A stretch of DNA of 64,000 nt from an uncultured Prevotellaceae bacterium (GCA_902764705.1 CACWWZ010000005.1:1-64000); one strand, 5' to 3'. Positions 54,153 to 63,500 are shown, numbered from the stretch's first letter. The notes: generated by a model not told the origin, from the letters alone. Numbers and translations: made by a program.

Positions 54153-55105
54153 AATACCGCCTTCACAATCTGGCGAACGTTGTCCGTCTTAGCCATCGTA
54201 TAATAATGGATGGCAGGGGCACCGTTAGCCAGCAAGTCGCGGCTTTGCTCTATAGCCCATTCTATGCCTACCTGATAGGCGTCGAGTGGGCTCTTTGTTT
54301 TGCTTAGCTCGCTGACCAATGCCTGTGGGATGTCGATATGGAACGAGCGGGGCAGCAGGTCAATCTGTCGCTGGCTGGAGATGGGTTTCAGACCAGGAAT
54401 GACGGGTACTGTGATACCAGCCTTTCGCACCTGCTCGACAAAACGGAAGTACTGGCTGTTATCAAAGAACATCTGTGTAACGATATAGTCGGCACCAGCT
54501 TCCACCTTCTCCTTCAGGTGCTCGATGTCGGTATCCAGGTTTGCGGCCTCGTAGTGCTTCTCGGGATACGCTGCCACACCTACGCAGAAATTCGTTGGCA
54601 GACCATTCTTCACCGTGGGGTCGAGATACTGTCCCTGATTCAGGTTATGAATCATTCCTACCAGTTCAGAGCTGTGACTGAAGCCATCAGGTTCAGGAAT
54701 GAAGAAGCGCTGTCCTGGAATAGCATCGCCACGCAAGGCTACGACGTTCTGAATGCCCAGAAAGTGCAGGTCGAGCAGTTCACTCTCGACCTTGCTGCGC
54801 GAGGCGCCACCACAAATGACGTGCGGCACAATCTCCAATTGCGGATAGCGGCGCATAATGGCGGCAACGATAGCCACCGTTCCAGGACGTTTTGCCAGCG
54901 TCATCTTCGTGTATGTACCGTCGCTGTTGGGCACGTATTCCACCTCGTCGCGGTGGCAGGTGACGTTGATAAACGGTGGCTCGAACTCCATCAGCGGGTC
55001 GATGCTGTCGTAGAGTCGGGTAGCATCACTGCCCTTCAGAGGAGGAACCAGCTCGAAACTGGCAAACGGATGTTGTGAACTGTTCAGAATGTCGATAACT
55101 TTCAT
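54149..55105 (-). CDS. metF: 5,10-methylenetetrahydrofolate reductase
   Basis: The 318-residue flavoprotein reduces methylenetetrahydrofolate to 5-methyltetrahydrofolate, the methyl donor for MetH. Visible family features are FELVPPLKGSD near the N-terminus, VTCHRDEVEYV, the folate/FAD region LALRGDAIPG (here NVVALRGDAIPG), and ADYIVTQMFFDNSQYFRFV. It lies 54 bases downstream of metH on the same strand and is probably co-transcribed with it. It is somewhat longer than the E. coli enzyme. Confidence 0.94.
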   Translation of the reverse strand: MKVIDILNSSQHPFASFELVPPLKGSDATRLYDSIDPLMEFEPPFINVTCHRDEVEYVPNSDGTYTKMTLAKRPGTVAIVAAIMRRYPQLEIVPHVICGGASRSKVESELLDLHFLGIQNVVALRGDAIPGQRFFIPEPDGFSHSSELVGMIHNLNQGQYLDPTVKNGLPTNFCVGVAAYPEKHYEAANLDTDIEHLKEKVEAGADYIVTQMFFDNSQYFRFVEQVRKAGITVPVIPGLKPISSQRQIDLLPRSFHIDIPQALVSELSKTKSPLDAYQVGIEWAIEQSRDLLANGAPAIHYYTMAKTDNVRQIVKAVF

Positions 55106-55117
55106 TTTATTTTTCTT

Positions 55118-55157
55118 TTTTGTCGTTATGTCGAAATATCGTAATATCGATATATCG
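55118..55157 (-). repeat. 8-bp tandem array, five units, between metH and metF
   Basis: On the minus strand, octamers CGATATAT, CGATATTA, CGATATTT, CGACATAA and CGACAAAA run towards metF, whose ATG follows 12 bases later. The unit type and order resemble the array before ftsW. Confidence 0.85.
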
Positions 55158-55159
55158 CA

Positions 55160-58100
55160 TTAATGGGCAATATATTTAGATAACAGCTGCTCGCCCTCTG
55201 CCACGCTGATACCGCGTCGCCGGCAGTAGTCGGCCAACTGGTCCTCGTCGATGCGTCCCACGGGGAAATAGCGGGCCTCGGGATGACAGATGAAGAGTCC
55301 GCAGATAGACGTTGAAGGCTGTATTGAGTAGTGGTCGGTTAGTGTCACGTCCAGCTGGCGTTCCACAACTAGCAGGTCGAACACGATGCGTTTCAGCGAA
55401 TGGTCAGGACAGGTGGCGTAGCCGAAGGCGACGCGGAGCGGAGCCGTTGTGTTTGTTGCGATACCATCGCGACATACGGAACTCTGCGTTAGCCATTCTG
55501 CGCAGGCTTCTGCTAGTCGGGCACAGAGGGCGTGACTCATCAGTCGCTCGGCCTCGTCGGCAGGCTGTGCCTTGGGACGTGCCACAATGGTAAATAGTCC
55601 CAGCGGAGTGGGGTGCTCCTCGTCATAGTAGTCTGCCAGACACCGGTAGTGCCCTGTGGTGCTTTGGCTGCGTAGCATGGGCAGTACAGTGCTGTCACCT
55701 TTCTCGCTGGCTAAACCAGCGAGCACGATATCGTTGCCCCTGCGCTTGGCAGGTACAAAACGCAGCAGTGCTTTTACCTCGATGCCGTCCTGTTCAATGG
55801 CGCGTTGCAGATATTGCTTGCCCTCCTGCAGTGTGCGTTCAGCTTCTGGGTTTACCAGCAGCTGTTGCAGCGTCTCGCCCTTGAAACCCCAGAACAACAG
55901 GAACATACGCCAATCGATAAGCGGCAACAGGTCCGTGACAGCAATAGAACCTGAAAAATCGGATGCTTCGGAAGATCCGTTTAATCCGTGGTTCAGTACT
56001 GGTGCCTTAAGGTTAGCTTCTGCGTAGGGCGTCAGTGGGGCATGGTGCTCCTCGTAGGCATCAAGTAGCGTCTGCTGCTCAGCCTTGATTTGGGCAATGG
56101 TTGTCTCGGCATTCATTTGTAGGTGTTTGGCCAACAGGGAGGTTTGCGAGGCATCACCGCCATGCACCACACAACCGTCGTATAGCGGAGCCAGTTTTAC
56201 TGCTGTATGCACTGGCGACGTGGTAGCACCGCCCACTACGATGGGTACACGCAGACCTTCTTTCTGGAACAGCTGACACAACTGTTCCATCTCCTTCAGC
56301 GACGGAGTGATGAGTCCGCTGAGGCCTACCAGACAGGGCTTCCGCTTTTGCGTCTCTTCCAAGATGGTTTCGTTGGGCACCATGACTCCCAGGTCCACAA
56401 CGTCGAAGCCGTTACAGCCCAGCACGATACCTACGATATTCTTGCCGATGTCGTGCACGTCACCATTTGCTGTGGCCAGCACCACGCAGGGACGTTCCGT
56501 CTTCTGCGTGCCCTGCTCTTTGTCGATGTAGGGCTGCAGCAAGGCTACGGCATCCTTCATCACCTTAGCGGATTTCACTACCTGCGGCAGAAACATCTTG
56601 CCTTCGCCAAATAGCTGGCCGATGTGTTCCATGGCCTGCATCAGCGGCTGTTCTATCACGTCGATGGGACGGCCGTACTTCTGCAACGCCTCGGGAATGT
56701 CGTCAGCCAGATGGCTGTTGTCACCCTTGCTCAGGGCATACAACAGCCGCTCCTCTATTGTCTTGCTGCGCCACGATGGACCCGCCGGAGAACCAGCGGG
56801 AACGGTGGTAGAACCTGCCAGGAATTCACCCGCAAGCGCAATCAGGCGCTCCGTAGCTTCGTCGTCCTTGTTCAGGATGACGTCCTCCACGGCCTTCAAC
56901 AGCGTGGGCTCTATGTCGTCGTACACCTGCAGCATGCCCGGATTCACGATGGCCATGTCCAGTCCTTCGCGGATGGCGTGGTAGAGGAATACGGAGTGCA
57001 TGGCCTCGCGCACCTTGTTGTTACCGCGGAAACTGAACGACAGGTTGCTCACGCCACCGCTGGTCTTCGCCTCTGGCAGGTGCTGCTTAATCCAACCTAC
57101 GGCACGGATAAAGTCCACCCCGTAGGCCTGGTGCTCTTTCAGTCCCGTTCCAACGGACAGGATGTTCACGTCGAAGATGATATCCTGTGGTGGGAAACCA
57201 ATGCCCGTTAACAGTTTATAGGCGCGTTCAGCGATAGCAGTTTTGCGCTCGTAGGTCGTGGCTTGCCCCTCCTCGTCGAAGGCCATCACCACCACGGCGG
57301 CACCCAGCCGGAGTAACTCACGGGCCTTGCTTAGGAAGTCCGCCTCGCCGTTCTTCAGACTGATGGAATTCACGATGCATTTGCCTTGGGCATTCTTCAG
57401 TCCGGCCAGGACCGTAGCCCAGTCTGACGAGTCGATCATCAGCACCGCACGACTCACACCGGGGTCGTTGGCAACGTATCGGCAGAAGGTCTGCATCTCC
57501 TGCTGGCTGTCCAACATGGCTTCGTCCATGTTGATATCGATAATCTGTGCACCGCCCTCTATCTGGTTGCGAGCCACACTCAGCGCTTCGTCATATTTCT
57601 TCTCGGCTATCAGTCGGGCAAACTTCCTTGAACCGGCCACATTGGTGCGTTCACCGACATTCGTGAAGTTCTGTGTCTCTTTATCTACCAGTAGCGCTTC
57701 CAGTCCCGACAGCCACATGCGCTTGTCGCAATCTGGCAACTGTCTGGCCTTAATACCTTTCAGGGCTTCACTGATAGCGCGGATATGCTCCTCGTCCGTT
57801 CCACAGCATCCGCCCGCAATATTCAGCAAACCGTTCTCCGCCATTTGGCGCAGATGGCTGGCCGTATAAGCAGGCAACTCGTCGTACTCACCCATCTCAT
57901 TAGGCAGTCCGGCATTAGGATATAGCGACAGGAAGACGGGTATTCGCTTTGATAGCTGCTCGACGAACGGACGCAGATCCGTCACGCCAAACGAGCAGTT
58001 CAGTCCGAAACTCAACAGTTTCTGATAGTGGCTGATGCTGATATGGAAAGCCTCCAGCGTCTGACCCGTCAGCGTGCGTCCGCTGCGGTCGTTGATGGTG

Positions 58101-58729
58101 GCTGACACCATCAGGGGCATCACCGTGCCTCGCCGTTCGTTGATGTGTTCGATGGCGTAGATGGCCGCTTTGGCATTCAGTGCATCAAAGCATGTCTCCA
58201 ACAGCAACAGGTCCACACCGCCCTCTATCAGCGCCTCGGCCTGCTCCTCGTAGGCGGCCGCCATCTCCTCAAAGGCGATGCTCCGGCTGCCTGGGTCGTT
58301 CATGTCGGAAGCCAGCGAGAGCGACTTCGAGGTTGGGCCCATGGAACCGGCGACGAATATTTGATGTCTGATGTCTGATGGATGATGGATGAAGGCGTCA
58401 GCGGCCTGTCTCGCAATGCGGGCACCGGCCAGTGCCATTTCACGTGCTTGTTCCTCACAACCATACTCTTTCTGACTGATGCGGTTGGCCGAAAAAGTGT
58501 TTGTCGTGATGATGTCAGCACCAGCCTCGATATATTGTTCGTGAATCGTGCGGATCACCTCTGGAGCCGTGAGACACAGCACGTCGTTGTTGCCCACCAG
58601 CGACACGGGCCATCCGGCGAACTGCCCTTGATGGTAGCTCTCTGCCGTCAGTCCCAGCGACTGAATCTTGGTGCCCATGGCCCCGTCCAGAATCAGGATC
58701 CGCTCCTGTAAAACCGCTTCAATCTTCAT
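55160..58729 (-). CDS. metH: cobalamin-dependent methionine synthase
   Basis: The 1189-residue enzyme transfers the methyl group of methyltetrahydrofolate to homocysteine. Domains in order: homocysteine-binding barrel (GAMGTKIQSLGL; zinc cysteines including GGCCGTDEEHIRA), pterin-binding barrel (IIDINMDEAMLDS), cobalamin domain (DVHDIGKNIVGIVLGCNG with the DxHxxG histidine; GLSGLITPSLKEM) and the reactivation domain to the C-terminus (CRRRGISVAEGEQLLSKY). Inside the gene are a heptamer array (58362-58396), a 9-bp array (55946-55990) and two small hairpins, all in linker positions and without loss of frame. It begins 19 bases after glnA. Confidence 0.95.
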   Translation of the reverse strand: MKIEAVLQERILILDGAMGTKIQSLGLTAESYHQGQFAGWPVSLVGNNDVLCLTAPEVIRTIHEQYIEAGADIITTNTFSANRISQKEYGCEEQAREMALAGARIARQAADAFIHHPSDIRHQIFVAGSMGPTSKSLSLASDMNDPGSRSIAFEEMAAAYEEQAEALIEGGVDLLLLETCFDALNAKAAIYAIEHINERRGTVMPLMVSATINDRSGRTLTGQTLEAFHISISHYQKLLSFGLNCSFGVTDLRPFVEQLSKRIPVFLSLYPNAGLPNEMGEYDELPAYTASHLRQMAENGLLNIAGGCCGTDEEHIRAISEALKGIKARQLPDCDKRMWLSGLEALLVDKETQNFTNVGERTNVAGSRKFARLIAEKKYDEALSVARNQIEGGAQIIDINMDEAMLDSQQEMQTFCRYVANDPGVSRAVLMIDSSDWATVLAGLKNAQGKCIVNSISLKNGEADFLSKARELLRLGAAVVVMAFDEEGQATTYERKTAIAERAYKLLTGIGFPPQDIIFDVNILSVGTGLKEHQAYGVDFIRAVGWIKQHLPEAKTSGGVSNLSFSFRGNNKVREAMHSVFLYHAIREGLDMAIVNPGMLQVYDDIEPTLLKAVEDVILNKDDEATERLIALAGEFLAGSTTVPAGSPAGPSWRSKTIEERLLYALSKGDNSHLADDIPEALQKYGRPIDVIEQPLMQAMEHIGQLFGEGKMFLPQVVKSAKVMKDAVALLQPYIDKEQGTQKTERPCVVLATANGDVHDIGKNIVGIVLGCNGFDVVDLGVMVPNETILEETQKRKPCLVGLSGLITPSLKEMEQLCQLFQKEGLRVPIVVGGATTSPVHTAVKLAPLYDGCVVHGGDASQTSLLAKHLQMNAETTIAQIKAEQQTLLDAYEEHHAPLTPYAEANLKAPVLNHGLNGSSEASDFSGSIAVTDLLPLIDWRMFLLFWGFKGETLQQLLVNPEAERTLQEGKQYLQRAIEQDGIEVKALLRFVPAKRRGNDIVLAGLASEKGDSTVLPMLRSQSTTGHYRCLADYYDEEHPTPLGLFTIVARPKAQPADEAERLMSHALCARLAEACAEWLTQSSVCRDGIATNTTAPLRVAFGYATCPDHSLKRIVFDLLVVERQLDVTLTDHYSIQPSTSICGLFICHPEARYFPVGRIDEDQLADYCRRRGISVAEGEQLLSKYIAH
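55703..55723. repeat. small palindrome inside metH
   Basis: CTCGCTGG and its exact complement CCAGCGAG flank a 5-base loop (55711-55715). It is read in frame as part of an AGLASEKG segment in the reactivation domain. It shares the CGCTGGTT half with the hairpin at 56781. Confidence 0.7.
55946..55990 (-). repeat. 9-bp in-frame array in metH, five degenerate units
   Basis: On the minus strand, five 9-base units of the type AACGGATCT / TCCGATTTT code for HGL, NGS, SEA, SDF and SGS tripeptides in the linker before the reactivation domain. The units are in phase with the codons. The degeneracy is higher than at the other arrays. Confidence 0.55.
56781..56800. repeat. small palindrome inside metH
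   Basis: CCCGCCGG and CCAGCGGG form an 8-bp stem with one G-T type mismatch around AGAA. It is read in frame as part of a VPAGSPAGPS segment between the pterin and cobalamin domains. Confidence 0.6.
58362..58396 (-). repeat. 7-bp tandem array, five units, inside metH
   Basis: On the plus strand, units TGATGTC (twice), TGATGGA (twice) and TGAAGGC start at 58362, 58369, 58376, 58383 and 58390. They code for about 11 residues around FIHHPSDIRHQ near the N-terminal domain, at a point where the family needs only a short loop before FVAGSMGPT. Confidence 0.85.
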
Positions 58730-58748
58730 TCTAGTTTAGTTTCTCTTT

Positions 58749-60269
58749 CTATCCGCAGTGGAAGTACCGTGTGACGAGTTTCTGGATTTCCTCCTGATAG
58801 CCTTCAATATTCTTTCTGAGCGTCGTGTCGTCGAAGGCACGCAGCTCAGCGATGATACCGTCAATCATGGCTGGTGAGAAGACACCATATTCCTCGAACA
58901 CCTTACGCTGGCGATCCAGACAGTCGGCACTGGCCACACACGAGTCAGGTAGCTGTGCCAGTGTGGCCAGACGGTCGGCATGCTCCGCAGCGTGGATGTT
59001 CACGTTGACGTAGGTCTTCTCAGCCACCTCTAGGGCATTGGGCATCTCGAAACCATGACGGCAAGCCACGCATAGACCTGCCAACAGTTGATAGAGGTCG
59101 GCACTGCCATCTGGTGAACGCATCTCAACGGTCTGCTTCTCAGAGGTGAGTGGTGAGGGACAAGTGGCGAGGGAAGTGTCTTGCGGATTAGCCAAGGCAG
59201 CCATGTTAACGTCGGCAGACCAGCCTAAGGGTACGCGAACCAGTACCGAGCGGTTCCTATCACCCCAGCACACATTCGTAGGAGCCTCCTGATGGGGCAC
59301 CAAGCGGAAATAGCTCGTGGGGTTCTTGTTGCCGAAGGCCGTGATAGCGGGTGCCAGGTCCATCATACCAGCAATCATCTTACGGGCATTCTCGCTGAGC
59401 ACGCCATTAGTCAGCATCTGGTTCTTGCCGTCCTTCACGATGCGCATGTGGATATGTAGCCCGGAACCGGCCTTGCCAGTGGTAATCTTGGGGGCGAAGG
59501 TCACGTTGTAGCCTAGCTGGTAACCCAGGTTACGGATAATCCATTTCGCCAGCATCAGCTGGTCGGCAGCCTGCTCCACTGGCACGGGTAGGAATTCTAT
59601 CTCGTTCTGCTCGTAATTCTTGCCGTCCAAATTAAAGTTGCCCACCTCAGAATGGCCGTACTTGATCTGTCCGCCAGCCTGTGCGATATATTGCATACAC
59701 TGGGTACGAAACTCATTAGCCTTCGCATAGGGAGCCGATTCGTGATAGCCTTTCTGGTCCTGCGCGGGGAACACCTCTTCGTCGTCGCTGATGACGTAGT
59801 ATTCCAGTTCGCCCATCGCCTGAAACTCCATACCCGTCACCTCCGTGAAGGCGACAGAGGCCTTGTGTAGCGTGTGCTCGGGCGACGACTCCAGCGGGTT
59901 GCCGTCCTTGTCGAAATACGAGCAGAGCATGGCCACCGTGGGAATCTCGGCGAAGGGGTCGATGAACGCCGTGCGGAAACGGGGCAACACATACAAATCG
60001 CTCGATCCGGCCTGAATGAACGAGAAGAGACTCGAGCCGTCCACACGCTCACCACACGTCAAGATGGTGTCCAGGTATGTCAGGTCGTTGATTACGAAGT
60101 TCAACGTTTTTAACTTTCCGTCACCGCCCGGATACATGAAGTTCACCATGCGGATGCCGTTCTTCACAATATAGTCGATGATGTCGGCCTTCGTAAATGC
60201 TGCCGACGGCTTTTGCAGTGCCACCACAATGGGGTTGGCATTTAGCATCAGATGCTCGTTATTACTCAT
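58749..60269 (-). CDS. glnA: glutamine synthetase (type I-like)
   Basis: The 506-residue enzyme makes glutamine from glutamate, ammonia and ATP. It starts at ATG 60269 (MSNNEHLM); the TTG at 60290 is part of the promoter box. Family motifs are MGELEYYV, FAPKITTGKAGSGLHIHM (metal-binding glutamate/histidine region), RLVPHQEAPTNVCWGDRNRS (split here as RLVPHQEAP and DRNRS) and VEMRSPDGSADLY (catalytic Arg). A heptamer array encodes the variable DTSLATCPSPLTSE segment before EKQTVEMRS. It is the first gene of a glnA-metH-metF run and diverges from gltB. Confidence 0.93.
   Translation of the reverse strand: MSNNEHLMLNANPIVVALQKPSAAFTKADIIDYIVKNGIRMVNFMYPGGDGKLKTLNFVINDLTYLDTILTCGERVDGSSLFSFIQAGSSDLYVLPRFRTAFIDPFAEIPTVAMLCSYFDKDGNPLESSPEHTLHKASVAFTEVTGMEFQAMGELEYYVISDDEEVFPAQDQKGYHESAPYAKANEFRTQCMQYIAQAGGQIKYGHSEVGNFNLDGKNYEQNEIEFLPVPVEQAADQLMLAKWIIRNLGYQLGYNVTFAPKITTGKAGSGLHIHMRIVKDGKNQMLTNGVLSENARKMIAGMMDLAPAITAFGNKNPTSYFRLVPHQEAPTNVCWGDRNRSVLVRVPLGWSADVNMAALANPQDTSLATCPSPLTSEKQTVEMRSPDGSADLYQLLAGLCVACRHGFEMPNALEVAEKTYVNVNIHAAEHADRLATLAQLPDSCVASADCLDRQRKVFEEYGVFSPAMIDGIIAELRAFDDTTLRKNIEGYQEEIQKLVTRYFHCG
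59144..59178 (-). repeat. 7-bp tandem array, five units, inside glnA
   Basis: On the plus strand, units AGGTGAG, TGGTGAG, GGACAAG, TGGCGAG and GGAAGTG start at 59144, 59151, 59158, 59165 and 59172. They encode a Pro/Ser/Thr-rich loop next to the catalytic RSPDGS motif. Confidence 0.75.
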
Positions 60270-60287
60270 TTCAATCGATTTTGAGTG

Positions 60288-60295
60288 CAAAAGTA
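60288..60295 (-). promoter_or_regulatory. -7 promoter box of glnA
   Basis: The minus strand reads TACTTTTG followed by CACTC, matching TAnnTTTG, 18 bases upstream of ATG 60269. It shows that the in-frame TTG at 60290 is promoter, not coding sequence. Confidence 0.7.
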
Positions 60296-60405
60296 ATCAT
60301 TTTTGGCGACATAACAATGAATAATGTGTTTTTATTTGGCTTTTTGACAGCATAAGTTCGATAATTGTGGCCATGCAGTTGGAGGTAAATAAGATATTTA
60401 GTGCT

Positions 60406-60463
60406 ATCGGATCTCTTTCCGATTTCAATCTATAAGCAAACGGGGTGATTTGCTTACAGATTG
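60406..60463. promoter_or_regulatory. two dyads in the glnA-gltB divergent region
   Basis: ATCGGA at 60406-60411 pairs with TCCGAT at 60418-60423. Directly after it, 15-base arms at 60426-60440 and 60449-60463 (AAGCAAA/TTTGCTT core, one mismatch) surround CGGGGTGA. They may be operators for a nitrogen regulator or hairpins of a leader or small RNA. The remaining bases of the 60296-60576 region show nothing else beyond the gltB -7 box. Confidence 0.55.
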
Positions 60464-60527
60464 TTACTTTTTGGAAAAAAGTAGATAAAAACGTCGGAGA
60501 AATAGGCGTTATAATTGCAAAACGTCA

Positions 60528-60535
60528 TACCTTTG
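60528..60535 (+). promoter_or_regulatory. -7 promoter box of gltB
   Basis: TACCTTTG followed by CGGCG matches TAnnTTTG and lies 41 bases upstream of ATG 60577. Confidence 0.7.
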
Positions 60536-60576
60536 CGGCGAAAATTAAGCAGAGTGATAGTAAAAGTAAGGATAAT

Positions 60577-63500
60577 ATGACGAAATGTAAACTTCAAACA
60601 CAGAATCAAGGACTCTATCAGAGCGACTATGAGCACGATGCTTGCGGCGTGGGAATGGTAGTGAACATCCACGGCGGAAAGAGTCACGATCTGGTGGACA
60701 ATGCACTGAAGGTGCTGGAAAACATGGAACATCGCGGCGCTGAGACTCGCGACAAGACTGGCGACGGAGCTGGTATCATGGTACAGATTCCGCACGAGTT
60801 TATCCTGTTGCAGGGTATTCCTGTGCCTGAGAAGGGTAAGTACGGAACAGGTCTGGTGTTCCTGCCAAAAGACGAGAAGGCGCAGCAGGACATCCTCTCT
60901 GTGATGATTGAGGAGATTGAGCGCGAGGGTCTGACCTTGATGCACCTGCGCGCTGTGCCTACTAACCCTGAAGTGCTGGGTGCCGCTGCTCGCGAAGTTG
61001 AGCCCGACATCAAGCAGATTTTTGTTACTGGCATCGCCGACGAGCAGGTGCCCGTATTCGAGCGTATATTATATAAGGTACGCAAACGCATAGAGAACCG
61101 TATCGACAACGATGATTTTTATATCTGCTCGCTGTCGAACAAGAATATCATCTACAAGGGAATGCTGACCAGCGGACAGCTGCGTCGCTACTTCCCTGAT
61201 CTGTCGAACGATTACTTTACAAGTGGATTGGCGCTGGTACACTCACGATTCAGTACCAATACCTTCCCCAAGTGGAAGCTGGCTCAGCCCTTCCGTCTGT
61301 TGGCACACAACGGAGAAATTAATACCATTCGTGGTAACCGCGGTTGGATGAAGGCTCGCGAGAGCGTGCTGAGCAGCGAGGCCCTGGGCGACATCAAGGA
61401 CCTGCGCCCCATCGTACAAGAGGGTATGAGCGACTCTGCCAGCCTGGATAACGTGTTCGAGTTCCTGATGCTGAGCGGCCTGAGTCTGCCACAGGCGATG
61501 GCTATCCTCGTACCAGAGAGCTTCAACGACAAGAACCCCATCAGCGAGGACCTGAAGGCCTTCTACGAGTACCACTCAATCCTGATGGAGCCATGGGACG
61601 GTCCTGCAGCGCTGCTGTTCTCAGATGGTCGCTATGCAGGCGGTATGCTGGACAGAAACGGTCTGCGCCCCAGTCGCTACACCATCACCAAGGGTGGTAT
61701 GATGGTAGTGGCCAGTGAGGTTGGCGTGATGGACTTCGAGCCAGGCGACGTAGTATCGAAGGGTCGCTTGCAGCCAGGTAAGATTCTGCTGATTGACACC
61801 CAGGAGGGTAAGATATACTACGATGGCGAGATTAAGGAGCAGCTGGCCAAGGCTCATCCTTATCGCGAGTGGCTGAACGAGAACCGCGTACAGCTGGAGA
61901 AGTTGAAGAGTGGTCGTAAGGTGGATAACTCAGTGAGCAACTTCGAGCAGAAACTCATCACCTTCGGCTTCGGTCAGGAGGATATCGACAAGACCATCAT
62001 CCCAATGGCCACAGCAGGTCAGGAGCCTGTAGCTGCCATGGGTAACGACACACCGCTGGCAGTTATCTCAGACCGTCCACAGGTGCTGTTCAACTACTTC
62101 CGTCAGCAGTTCGCTCAGGTCACCAACCCTGCCATCGACCCCATCCGTGAGGAGCTGGTAATGAGTCTGACGGAGTACATCGGTGCTGTAGGAACCAACA
62201 TCCTGACGCCTGATGCCAGCAACTGCAAGATGGTGCGCCTGCCACAGCCCGTGCTGACAAATACCCAGCTCGACATACTTTGTAACATCCGATATAAGGG
62301 ATTCAAGACAATAAAGCTGCCAATGCTGTTCGAGATAGACCCCACCCCTAACCCCTCCCCTGAAAGGGGCGGGGAGAACCTGAGGGTGGCTATTGATCAT
62401 TTGTGTCTGGACGCTGAGAAAGCCGTTGACGAGGGTGTAAACTACATCATCCTCTCTGACCGCGACATCGACGAGAAGCACGCCGCTATCCCATCGCTGT
62501 TGGCCGTAAGTGCCGTTCACCACTATCTGATTTCTGTGGGTAAGCGCGTACAGACAGCCCTGATAGTTGAGAGCGGTGAGATTCGCGAGACCATGCACGC
62601 AGCCCTGCTGCTGGGTTATGGTGCCAGCGCACTCTGCCCATACATGACATTCGCCATCCTCGACGATCTGGTGAAGCATCACAAGATTCAGGAGGAGTAC
62701 GCTACAGCCGAGAAGAACTACATCAAGGCTGTGGATAAAGGTCTGAAGAAGATTATGAGTAAGATGGGTATCTCTACCATCCGCAGCTATCGTGGTGCCA
62801 AGATTTTCGAGAGCATCGGCTTGAGCGAAGACCTGCTGCGCCGCTACTTCGGCACAGAGGTGAGCACCATCGGTGGTGTAGGTCTGAAGGAGATTGCTCG
62901 CGACGCTATCCGCTTGCATGAGGAGGCAAACCTCAAATCTCAAACATCAAACCTCAAACCCCTTCAGAACCTGGGATTGTTCGCTTGGCGCAAGGATGGT
63001 ATCAAGCACGCTTGGAACCCTGAGACCATCGCACAGCTGCAGCTGGCTACCCGTCAGGGCAACTACGAGAAGTTCAAGCAGTGGTCGGCCATCGTCGATG
63101 AGAAGGAGAGCCCCATCTTCATCCGCGACTTCTTTAAGTTCAAGAAGGCTGCCAAGCCAACACCAATCGACGAGGTTGAGCCCGTTGAGAGCATCGTGAA
63201 GCACTTCGTAACAGGTGCCATGAGCTTCGGCGCGCTGAGCATCGAGGCCCACGAGGCGCTGGCACTCGCCATGAACAAACTGGGTGCACGCAGTAATACT
63301 GGTGAGGGTGGTGAAGACAACGCCCGCTATCACTCAGAGGTGGATGGCGTGAGCCTTTCGAGTAAGACCAAGCAGATTGCATCAGGACGTTTCGGCGTGA
63401 CAGCCGAGTACCTGGTGAATGCCGAGGAGATACAGATTAAGGTGGCACAGGGTGCTAAGCCTGGTGAGGGCGGACAGCTGCCTGGCTTCAAGGTCAACGA

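Noticed and set aside
54338..55078. Plus-strand ORF of 246 codons opposite metF, with others opposite metH (56624-57211, 57258-57869)
   Set aside because: metF and metH are certain from their motifs; the opposite frames show no recognisable protein features.
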